Source: Microcaldota archaeon
GTDB taxonomy: Archaea > Micrarchaeota > Micrarchaeia > Anstonellales > Anstonellaceae
Direction of reading: 5' to 3'
NCBI GenBank assembly: GCA_021813025.1
Contig: JAKAME010000049.1
Coordinates: forward strand, 1 to 9,992
Length of the DNA: 9,992 bases
Shown here: positions 4,630 to 9,992 of the stretch, in pieces
How positions within the stretch are numbered: the stretch's first letter is position 1
Layout: each line of letters opens with the position of its first letter
Program-made: the position numbers and the translations under genes
Notes under the pieces: model-generated
The model's input: the letters and a program-made list of their open reading frames with translations, nothing else
Database searches by the model: none
What the model was told of the DNA's origin: nothing

Positions 4630-4795
4630 CTTGATTCCTGATTCCCCCTCCCGCGCAAAAAAACCTTGGAAAAAAACAAACTACCGGGTTTCTCTTTTTC
4701 TCGTGGGAGTACTGATGCGTATATTCGCTGCGCACAGGGGAATGATGGCGGAGGGCTAGCCGATTGACTAAATGGCGGCTGCGTTTGAGGTTACA

Positions 4796-4803
4796 TTTAT
4801 AAA
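4796..4803 (+). promoter_or_regulatory. TATA box of the AT-richer orphan gene
   Basis: TTTATAAA is centred 27 bp upstream of the ATG at 4827, predicting a leaderless mRNA. A 10-bp palindrome, AAACATGTTT (4801-4810), overlaps its 3' end. The preceding stretch, 4630-4795, holds no gene I can support. Confidence 0.6.
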
Positions 4804-4826
4804 CATGTTTTACCATAATAATTAAC

Positions 4827-5696
4827 ATGAAAGGCTTCCATCCAGTCCAGAGGATAAAAGAGATCCAAAAGGCCGATGCGTGGGCATGGAGGAATAAACC
4901 CGCGCTTTCGGAACCATATGTCGGAGATTACACATTGCCAAAAAGGGAATATGTCCGTTTCGTCAAATCGCTGATTCCGGTAGTCAGGGATATCATCAAA
5001 TCTGAGAAAATCCTCTCGGAAACCGAATTCTCGACCAAAGCAAAAGCGGCCCATAATATCCCATATCAGAAAAGCCTGATCGAAGTGAGAATCGCTGAAG
5101 CCCGCCGGGAGCGGAAACCGGAGCTTGAGAAGCTGCTCATCAATCGGTTGGATTATGAGACCAAGCTCAGGGCATTCTGCCGCTCGATGCTGCAACGCGA
5201 TTCGCTCTTCATTGCGCTGGATTTTGATTTACAGGAACGATTGGTGGATTTGGCGGTCGATGAGAGCAAGCAGATGCTCTTCGCCATCGATGAGATGAAA
5301 ACCAAGTATGGTCCGGACGAGAATGGATTCATGCATTTCAATTTCAAGAGAAGGGTGGAACGGTATGACTCTCGTATTGTTAATGCCGCTCTTGGCATTG
5401 GTTCCGATTGGACGTTCGCATTCCGGGCGTTCGACCATCTGTTCATGCGCAAAGAGGATCTGCGTTTTACCTATAAGGGAAAAGAAATTCTCAAGGATCT
5501 CGGCTCGGTTCTGACCGCGGTCAATCTCATCCAGGAGGACTACAATAAGACTCCGTCAGCCTATGATGCGGAATTCATCGAGAATTTTCCGGCCATGGCT
5601 AGACAGCTGATCGAGAATATCAAGCAAAAAGAGCTGGGCCCTGGATATGACCCATTGACCCATTGGGGTAATCCCAATGATGAGATAACCAAATAG
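4827..5696 (+). CDS. Orphan soluble protein, compositionally distinct
   Basis: I do not recognise this 289-aa protein. It is hydrophilic and mostly helical, with no signal peptide or membrane helix. An Arg/Lys/Glu-rich central part (about 60-115) includes IEVRIAEARRERKPELEKLLINRLDYETK, which could be a short coiled coil. A Phe/Asp-rich part follows with SLFIALDFDLQERLVDLAVDESKQM (about 126-150), and the C-terminus is Pro/Gly/Asn-rich. Base use differs from the neighbours: one 60-base line (5281-5340) is 27/60 G+C by hand count, against 39/60 in the carbamoyltransferase gene (7321-7380). Rare-looking A/T-ending codons are common. It sits alone about 240 bp after a tRNA gene, a common landing site for integrated DNA, so recent acquisition is plausible. 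No integrase, attachment repeat or partner gene is visible. The start is backed by the TATA spacing. Confidence 0.8.
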   Translation: MKGFHPVQRIKEIQKADAWAWRNKPALSEPYVGDYTLPKREYVRFVKSLIPVVRDIIKSEKILSETEFSTKAKAAHNIPYQKSLIEVRIAEARRERKPELEKLLINRLDYETKLRAFCRSMLQRDSLFIALDFDLQERLVDLAVDESKQMLFAIDEMKTKYGPDENGFMHFNFKRRVERYDSRIVNAALGIGSDWTFAFRAFDHLFMRKEDLRFTYKGKEILKDLGSVLTAVNLIQEDYNKTPSAYDAEFIENFPAMARQLIENIKQKELGPGYDPLTHWGNPNDEITK

Positions 5697-5783
5697 ATAT
5701 TTCCCTAATGTCTAATTCTGCGAATTCGCGCCATGGAGGCTCTGAGCCGTCGTCTTGTGTTTCTTCTCCGAATGAAAATCCGC

Positions 5784-7205
5784 TCATTCCCCATTATTGT
5801 TCTTCGGCAGCTCGGGCGGCTTTGGCTTGCCGAGGATGGGGAACTTCAGGCCGGAGGACTCTTTCTCGCTGCTCTTGTATTTGTATTCCGTCCCGCCGGG
5901 CATGCTTGAGGGCGGGCGGCGGCTCACGTAATACCAGTAGCCCCCGCCGATTATGACAAGGAGAAGCACTCCGCCCACCCACCAGAACTGGCCCGCCAAG
6001 TCCGCCTGCACCGGGGCGGGAGTGATGGTGCTCTGCGTCTTGTTGGGCGGCGGCAGCACGGCGATGTTGAACACGTCGGTTGACTGGGCCTGGTTGCCGT
6101 CCGCGTCCGTGGCGATGATGGTGTAGCGCACGTCGGGCGAGCCGGCGGGCAGGGTGATGGCGGCCTGGAAGCGGTTGTAGCCCACCGCATACATGGGCAC
6201 CGTCCTGGGCTCGAGGCTTCCGGCGGGCGTGTACTGCAGCATGACGGCCGCCTGCCCGCTGGACATTCCGGATGCATAGTCGCCCTTGTCGGAGACGGGC
6301 ACGCTCACCACGAGGGTGGTCCCGTTGTAGACGCTCTGCGGCGCTCCGATGACGGGAGCGTGGGTGTCGAAGACAAGCACGGTCTGGTTGAGCAGGGAGA
6401 GGTCGATGGTCATCGACTTCTTGAAGTTGCCGTAGATTGCGGTGATGGGCAGGGTGGTTTCGGTGAGGTTGTAGAGATTGACGTAGCCCTGCTCGTCGGC
6501 AGAATACAGGTCCGGGCCGGCGTTGAGGGCGATGGAGAGGGGGTTGCCGGCGTCGTCGAGGAGGCGGATGCGGACGTTGTAGAGGCGGAAGACGAAGGTG
6601 GCGTTGCGGTCGTCCTGCACGTCCAGCGTCAGCTTCTGCTGGCTGCCGGCGAACGAGGCAACGAGGCTGCGCGAGCCCTTGGCAAGCACCAGCTGCGCCC
6701 AGCCGTTCTCGTTGGTGCGGGCGCGGACCTGCCCGTCCGCCACCACGTCAAGGCTCAGGGCGCGGCCGTTCTGGTCGCGCGTGAAGAGGTCGACGCGGTA
6801 GGCCGGAATCCAGAGGGTGCGCGGCTGCGAGCCTATGCGGTGGTCGAAGGAGCCGCTCACGCGCTTGCCGTCGTAGGAGGCGTTGATGTAGAATGTGTAG
6901 TTGACCTTGTCAGCCATGAACTCGTATGTGGCTATGCTGAAATGCGCCCTGCCGCGCGCGTCGGTTGCGACAGTGTGCGTCACCCCCCATTTGTAGGCGT
7001 TGATTGGCCAGGTGACGTTGACCATGGCGCCGGGAATGGGCCGGTCGTGGCCGTCCAGAATCCGCACCTCCAGCTGCTCTCCCCAGCCGCTGGTGATGCC
7101 GACCTGGGCGCGCGTATGCGGGGAGAGGAGAATGAGAAGAAGAAAGGATGACAGGAGGAGGCCGGGCAGGACGGAGGGGCGGCGGGACAATCTGGATGCT
7201 TGCAT
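5784..7205 (-). CDS. Type I surface protein with tandem beta-sandwich domains and C-terminal membrane anchor
   Basis: This 473-aa protein starts with a signal peptide (Arg-rich start, hydrophobic core about 13-28, likely cleavage near residues 31-33). Three similar domains of the carboxypeptidase-regulatory type follow (about 45-122, 136-207, 209-279). Each has a VxxxxxDxxGxPL-like first strand and a later TDxxGxAxF or TNENGWAQL-type turn. An Ig/fibronectin-like domain (about 278-383, DTHAPVIGAP...DADGNQAQ) comes next. It ends with a Pro/Thr linker, one transmembrane helix (about 408-427), RR stop-transfer residues and a Lys/Pro-rich cytoplasmic tail. There are eight N-x-S/T sequons outside the membrane (N63, N102, N108, N201, N246, N273, N294, N388). 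The ATG at 7205 is chosen because a TATA-like ATAATAAAC is 27 bp upstream; a TTG at 7223 would overlap it. It is probably an envelope protein; the ligand is unknown. Confidence 0.85.
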   Translation of the reverse strand: MQASRLSRRPSVLPGLLLSSFLLLILLSPHTRAQVGITSGWGEQLEVRILDGHDRPIPGAMVNVTWPINAYKWGVTHTVATDARGRAHFSIATYEFMADKVNYTFYINASYDGKRVSGSFDHRIGSQPRTLWIPAYRVDLFTRDQNGRALSLDVVADGQVRARTNENGWAQLVLAKGSRSLVASFAGSQQKLTLDVQDDRNATFVFRLYNVRIRLLDDAGNPLSIALNAGPDLYSADEQGYVNLYNLTETTLPITAIYGNFKKSMTIDLSLLNQTVLVFDTHAPVIGAPQSVYNGTTLVVSVPVSDKGDYASGMSSGQAAVMLQYTPAGSLEPRTVPMYAVGYNRFQAAITLPAGSPDVRYTIIATDADGNQAQSTDVFNIAVLPPPNKTQSTITPAPVQADLAGQFWWVGGVLLLVIIGGGYWYYVSRRPPSSMPGGTEYKYKSSEKESSGLKFPILGKPKPPELPKNNNGE

Positions 7206-7222
7206 GCTTCTGCGCTGGGACA

Positions 7223-7276
7223 AGAATGTTTATTATGCATGATGGGCGGGGGCGCACGAGAACGTTTATTATCCAT
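7223..7276. repeat. Near-identical 18-bp direct repeats in the divergent promoter region
   Basis: AGAATGTTTATTATGCAT (7223-7240) and AGAACGTTTATTATCCAT (7259-7276) match at 16 of 18 positions and are offset by 36 bp. Each contains GTTTATTAT. The left copy, read on the minus strand as ATAATAAAC, is the TATA element 27 bp before the surface-protein ATG. The right copy is the TATA element 39 bp before the carbamoyltransferase ATG. They may share a regulator or be a duplicated core promoter. Confidence 0.65.
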
Positions 7277-7293
7277 CGCGCAGATTAGGGGGC

Positions 7294-7298
7294 AGGGG
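7294..7298 (+). promoter_or_regulatory. Possible SD sequence of the carbamoyltransferase gene
   Basis: AGGGG ends 8 nt before the ATG at 7307 and starts at the predicted transcription start (26 bp after the TATA centre at 7268). This gene therefore seems to use a very short SD-containing leader rather than a leaderless start. Confidence 0.4.
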
Positions 7299-7306
7299 TA
7301 TTCTCC

Positions 7307-8209
7307 ATGAACTTCCTGTCAATCCGCGAAACCAGCCCGGCCGCGCTTGAGGAGATTCTGCAGACGAGCGCGCGGGTCAAGCGCGAGCGCCAGCGCTGGG
7401 CCGGCGCGCTGGCAGGCCGCACGCTGGCAATGCTTTTCGAGCGCTCCTCCACCCGCACCCGCGTGAGCTTTGACGTGGCCATGTCGCAGCTTGGCGGGCA
7501 TGCAATCAGCCTCGACGTGCCGCAGACGCAGATGGGAAGGGGGGAGAGCGTGGCGGACACCGGCAGGGTGCTGGGAAGGTATGCCGATGTCATCATGGCC
7601 CGCCTCTATCGGCAGGAGGATTTGGTCGAGCTTGCGGCAGCGGCGCGGGTGCCTGTCATCAACGGGCTGACGGATGAGGAGCATCCCTGCCAGGCAATGG
7701 CCGATTTGCTCACCATGCGCGAGCGGGGCAAGCTGGCTGCGGGCAGGCGCTTCTGCATGCTGGGCGACGCATCGCGAAACATGGCAACCTCCCTCATGCT
7801 GGCTGCCGCGAAGATGGGAATGGAAGTAGTGCTGGCCTGCCCGCGCTCGCGCCAGCCCAAAGAGCGCGCGCTCAAAGAGGCCAAACAATTCTCGGCAGTG
7901 CGCGTGCTGCACGAGCCAAAAGAGGCCGCGCGCGGGGCCGACGTGCTTTGCACCGACGTGTGGGCGGAGCCGGGGCGGGAGGGGGACGAGGCCGCGCTCA
8001 TGGCCGATTTCGACGGCTTCCAGCTCAATGCAAAACTTCTGGCGCTTGCAAAGCCGGATGCAATAGTCATGCATCCGCTGCCCGCGCGGCGGGGGGTGGA
8101 AATAACCTCCGACGTGCTTGACGGCCCGCAGTCTGCAGTGTGGGACCAGGCCGAGAATCGGCTGCATGTGCAGAAGGCGATTCTTCTCAAGCTGATGGAG
8201 CACGCATAG
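7307..8209 (+). CDS. Ornithine carbamoyltransferase-family enzyme with altered substrate motifs
   Basis: This 300-aa protein has the usual OTC length and opening (FLSIRETSPAALEEIL). The carbamoyl-phosphate site is intact: FERSSTRTR (44-52), with the S-T-R-T-R loop at 48-52, and HPCQAMADL (126-134). GDASRNMATSLM (153-164) matches the GDxxNNxxNSxM region. OTCs carbamoylate ornithine to citrulline in arginine synthesis or in the catabolic pathway. The second-substrate motifs differ here. The normal DVWxSMG is DVWAEPG (217-223), losing the Ser-Met pair that holds the ornithine alpha-amino and carboxyl groups. HCLP is HPLP (256-259), the form seen in aspartate carbamoyltransferase. Asp217 is kept. 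It may therefore act on another amine or be a divergent OTC. No other arginine genes are in the window. The PLD gene follows 19 nt later, probably in the same transcript. No argF symbol is given because of the changed motifs. Confidence 0.85.
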   Translation: MNFLSIRETSPAALEEILQTSARVKRERQRWAGALAGRTLAMLFERSSTRTRVSFDVAMSQLGGHAISLDVPQTQMGRGESVADTGRVLGRYADVIMARLYRQEDLVELAAAARVPVINGLTDEEHPCQAMADLLTMRERGKLAAGRRFCMLGDASRNMATSLMLAAAKMGMEVVLACPRSRQPKERALKEAKQFSAVRVLHEPKEAARGADVLCTDVWAEPGREGDEAALMADFDGFQLNAKLLALAKPDAIVMHPLPARRGVEITSDVLDGPQSAVWDQAENRLHVQKAILLKLMEHA

Positions 8210-8228
8210 ATTGGGGAAAAGAGTTTGC

Positions 8229-8921
8229 ATGCAAAACCGCTCGTCGGCGCCAGGAGCTGCGAATGGCCGCGGCGGCCTTGCTGCCGGATTTGCCGGAGAC
8301 AGGCGTTCTCTTTTTGCTGGATTCTTGTGCGGCGCACTGTTTGTTGCACTGCTGTTTGTTGTCGTGCTGCCTGCGCTTGCAAATAATCCGGCTGCTGGCG
8401 GAACAGCAGCGCAGGCCTGCGCTGCTGGAACAACTGCAAATCTTCTTGGATTGTTCGGACCGGCAGCCACTTGTAATTTTGTGCAGCCACTCTTCTCGCC
8501 CGGCTCAGGCGATGAGATAATTTCCCTGATTCGTTCGGCGAAAACCAGCATCGACGTCGAGATGTATGTTTTCACTGACGAGAATCTGGCGCGCGAGCTG
8601 ACTGACGCAGCAGGCAGAGGGGTGAAGGTGCGCGTGCTGCTTGAGCCGAGGGTGGAGTCAAGCAGCCTCAATTCGATAGCGCAGGGGCTGGATGCGGGGG
8701 GAGCGGAGGTGAGATGGGCCAGCGTGCGCTACCAGCTCACCCACGCCAAGATGATGATTGTGGACAAAAAGCAGGCGCTGGTCGGCTCGATAAATTTCTC
8801 GAAAGCGGCGCAAAACAAGAACAGGGAGGTGGACGTGCTGCTGGAGGGACCGGCTCTGAGCCAGCTGGTTCAGACGTTCGAGCAGGACTGGGCGGATGGC
8901 TCGCTTGTGCGCGCAGGCTGA
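8229..8921 (+). CDS. Membrane-anchored single-HKD phospholipase D/nuclease-family protein
   Basis: This 230-aa protein has an N-terminal cytoplasmic stretch ending in Arg-Arg, one transmembrane helix (about 27-49), a short Ala/Gly linker with two Cys (64, 82) and a PLD-like domain (about 93-230). The single HKD motif is complete: THAKMMIVDKKQALVGSINFS with His172, Lys174, Asp179 and the Gly186-Ser187-x-Asn189 turn. SAKTSIDVEMYVFTDENLARELTDAAGRGVKVRVLLE is the usual first half of the Nuc/bfil-type fold. Such proteins work as dimers that share two HKD motifs and cleave phosphodiester bonds in DNA, RNA or lipids. The helix places the catalytic domain outside the cell or in the pseudoperiplasm. 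The ATG at 8229 is preferred; a TTG at 8211 is possible but lies only 1 nt after the upstream stop. It follows the carbamoyltransferase gene closely. Substrate is unknown; DNA scavenging is a reasonable guess. Confidence 0.85.
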   Translation: MQNRSSAPGAANGRGGLAAGFAGDRRSLFAGFLCGALFVALLFVVVLPALANNPAAGGTAAQACAAGTTANLLGLFGPAATCNFVQPLFSPGSGDEIISLIRSAKTSIDVEMYVFTDENLARELTDAAGRGVKVRVLLEPRVESSSLNSIAQGLDAGGAEVRWASVRYQLTHAKMMIVDKKQALVGSINFSKAAQNKNREVDVLLEGPALSQLVQTFEQDWADGSLVRAG

Positions 8922-8972
8922 GAAGGAAAGAACGAAGGCACCGGGAGCTCTGACAAAGAACGCAGGCGCCGG

Positions 8973-9004
8973 CGGCTTGGCCCCCTGCGGGCGGAGCCAA
9001 GCCG
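8973..9004. repeat. GC-rich inverted repeat after the PLD gene
   Basis: CGGCTTGGC (8973-8981) and GCCAAGCCG (8996-9004) form a perfect 9-bp stem around a 14-nt loop that can itself pair CCC/GGG. No T-run follows, so it is not a typical terminator. It lies in the 137-bp gap between the PLD and lipoprotein genes and may stabilise the 3' end of the upstream transcript. Confidence 0.45.
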
Positions 9005-9020
9005 GGCCCCTTGACAAGGA

Positions 9021-9028
9021 TTATATAG
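9021..9028 (+). promoter_or_regulatory. TATA box of the lipoprotein gene
   Basis: TTATATAG predicts transcription from about 9050, some 9 nt before the ATG at 9059. Directly upstream is CCTTG-A-CAAGG (9009-9019), a perfect 11-bp odd palindrome where a TFB recognition element or a regulator could sit. Confidence 0.55.
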
Positions 9029-9058
9029 CTTTTCCCCAAAACCGCATCAGCTGGACGT

Positions 9059-9992
9059 ATGCTTATGGCTGATTATAGTCGCCTGCTGGCTGTTTTCGGG
9101 GTTTTTCTACTCTTGGCGCTCGGCTGCACGGCCCCCAACTCCCAGGAAATCAAGACTCATGAGGCCGCCGTCGCCTCCGGCATGAACTCCGCCTCCGCGC
9201 TTCTGGACTTTCAGGAGCAGGGGGCCTTGGCCTCCTTCGAGCCCCGCTATCAGGCAGACTCTGACAAAATCAGGGCCGCCTGCGAAAAGCTCGGCACGCT
9301 CGACAAGGATTGGCGTTACTCATCGAACGAGACCAAGGCGGTTTGCGGGAGCAGGAAGGAGTTGGACAAGTGCTTCTTCCAGCTGGAAAGGATAAAGACT
9401 CAGCTCAAGAACAACGACACCGACATAAACCTGGACAGCCTCGACGTGCTGTGCAGCGACCTGCGCTCGGTCGGCCTGCAGGGCAGGCTGGACGGGTTCA
9501 AGTCGCAGTACAAGAAGTACGCCGGCTGGCTGGACGCCGAGAGGGGGATACTGGCGGAATGGGGCACTATTTCCGCCCTTTTCTCCAACACAACCTCAAG
9601 CTCCCAACTGAAAAGCGCCAAGATGACTGATTATTACACCGAGTTCAAGGGCCAGATGGCCCGCGTCGAGGCCTCCCTGCAGAAAATCAAGGACAAATGC
9701 TGGCTGAGAAACGATTTCAAGGCTGACGGCAGCCGGACGGAGGCCATCTGCGACAACGTGGATGACTACCTCGCCGACGTGACCAAGATTGACGCAATCG
9801 CCCTGGACACGTTCGATTTCTTCGGCAAGTTCGAGGTCGGCACGACCACCGTCGACCGCACGTTCATCGCCGAATGCAAGCAGGCGAATCTGGACTTTGC
9901 CCGGATATACGAGCTGAAGCTCACGAAGGACACGAAAACGGAGGGGTCGAACGAAACTGATTTCGCGTTCCTGTGCGACGGACTGGAGAACC
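9059..9992 (+). CDS. Lipoprotein with repeated cysteine pairs, truncated by the window edge
   Basis: The frame is open from ATG 9059 to the end of the window (311 codons seen, no stop), so the C-terminus is missing. The N-terminus is a lipoprotein-type signal: LLAVFGVFLLLALGC with Cys23 following Gly, then TAPNSQE. The [AL]-[AL]-G-C box is close to, but not exactly, the bacterial lipobox. The rest is hydrophilic and strongly helical (for example LDKCFFQLERIKTQLKNND and AKMTDYYTEFKGQMARVEASL). Eight further cysteines fall into pairs: C75/C96, C105/C132, C214/C231, C273/C306. The second of each pair sits in a similar context (TKAVCGS, LDVLCSD, TEAICDN, FAFLCDG). Four sequons (N90, N119, N177, N298) agree with an outside location. 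ATG 9065 is an alternative start. Family not recognised; a surface helical-repeat lipoprotein is the most I can say. Confidence 0.8.
   Translation, partial: MLMADYSRLLAVFGVFLLLALGCTAPNSQEIKTHEAAVASGMNSASALLDFQEQGALASFEPRYQADSDKIRAACEKLGTLDKDWRYSSNETKAVCGSRKELDKCFFQLERIKTQLKNNDTDINLDSLDVLCSDLRSVGLQGRLDGFKSQYKKYAGWLDAERGILAEWGTISALFSNTTSSSQLKSAKMTDYYTEFKGQMARVEASLQKIKDKCWLRNDFKADGSRTEAICDNVDDYLADVTKIDAIALDTFDFFGKFEVGTTTVDRTFIAECKQANLDFARIYELKLTKDTKTEGSNETDFAFLCDGLEN

Noticed and set aside
4641..4656. Partial copy of the tRNA-Leu 3' end (CTCCCGC at 4648-4654) as a possible attachment-site remnant
   Set aside because: Only seven bases match exactly. The preceding bases align poorly with the T arm, no integrase gene is present, and no second copy lies beyond the orphan gene.
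5697..5783. Short convergent gap after the orphan gene, checked for a terminator or small gene
   Set aside because: It holds only a 10-bp palindrome around GAATTC and weak T-runs; nothing supports a feature.
6360..7151. Long plus-strand open frame opposite the surface-protein gene
   Set aside because: It is the antisense shadow of the GC-rich minus-strand gene. It has no promoter and its composition (runs of Val/Gly/Glu/Ala) is typical of antisense translation, while the minus-strand reading has a signal peptide, domains, sequons and a membrane anchor.
7206..7223. Upstream TTG start for the surface protein
   Set aside because: It would put the start codon about 9 bp from the TATA centre, and the ATG at 7205 gives a normal signal peptide.
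7319..8671. 450-codon minus-strand open frame across the carbamoyltransferase and PLD genes
   Set aside because: It spans two well-recognised plus-strand genes and has no recognisable motif; it is Arg/Pro/His-rich as expected for antisense translation of GC-rich codons.

Overview
The window looks like chromosomal DNA from a GC-rich archaeon, plausibly a DPANN lineage such as Micrarchaeota or Diapherotrites; the phylum is an inference. The archaeal evidence is direct. TATA boxes of the TTTATAAA type sit 25-27 bp upstream of start codons or of the tRNA 5' end, so several transcripts are probably leaderless. Oligo-T tracts follow some genes. A tRNA-Leu(CAA) gene carries an intron at the canonical archaeal 37/38 position that can fold into a bulge-helix-bulge motif. 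The anchored surface protein and the lipoprotein carry many N-glycosylation sequons.

Layout. 1-309: C-terminal end of a glycogen debranching enzyme (amylo-alpha-1,6-glucosidase). 362-913: membrane-anchored thioredoxin-fold protein with a CSYC motif. 1022-1855: TIM-barrel protein clearly related to indole-3-glycerol-phosphate synthase but with most catalytic residues replaced. 1945-2547: soluble protein of unknown function with its own promoter and an oligo-T terminator. 2626-3438 (minus): hicA toxin, short hicB antitoxin and a 100-aa unknown protein. 3553-3678 (minus): 41-aa peptide that is mostly Asp/Glu, divergent from 3781-4392 (plus), a VIT1/CCC1-family Fe/Mn transporter. 4448-4584: tRNA-Leu(CAA) followed by a GC hairpin plus T-run. 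4827-5696: orphan gene of visibly lower GC. 5784-7205 (minus): N-glycosylated type I surface protein. 7307-8209 and 8229-8921: ornithine-carbamoyltransferase-family enzyme and a membrane-anchored single-HKD phospholipase D/nuclease, probably one operon. 9059-9992: lipoprotein running off the right edge, with repeated cysteine pairs.

How the genes fit together. There is no single large system. Most units are small and have their own promoters. The envelope is a theme: the anchored thioredoxin-fold protein, the surface protein, the anchored PLD protein and the lipoprotein all face outward. The two most interesting enzymes are family members whose substrate-defining residues have changed: the IGPS-like barrel and the carbamoyltransferase. 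Other points of interest are the acidic micropeptide divergent from the VIT transporter, the near-identical repeats in the divergent promoter upstream of the carbamoyltransferase, and the compositionally distinct orphan gene next to a tRNA gene.
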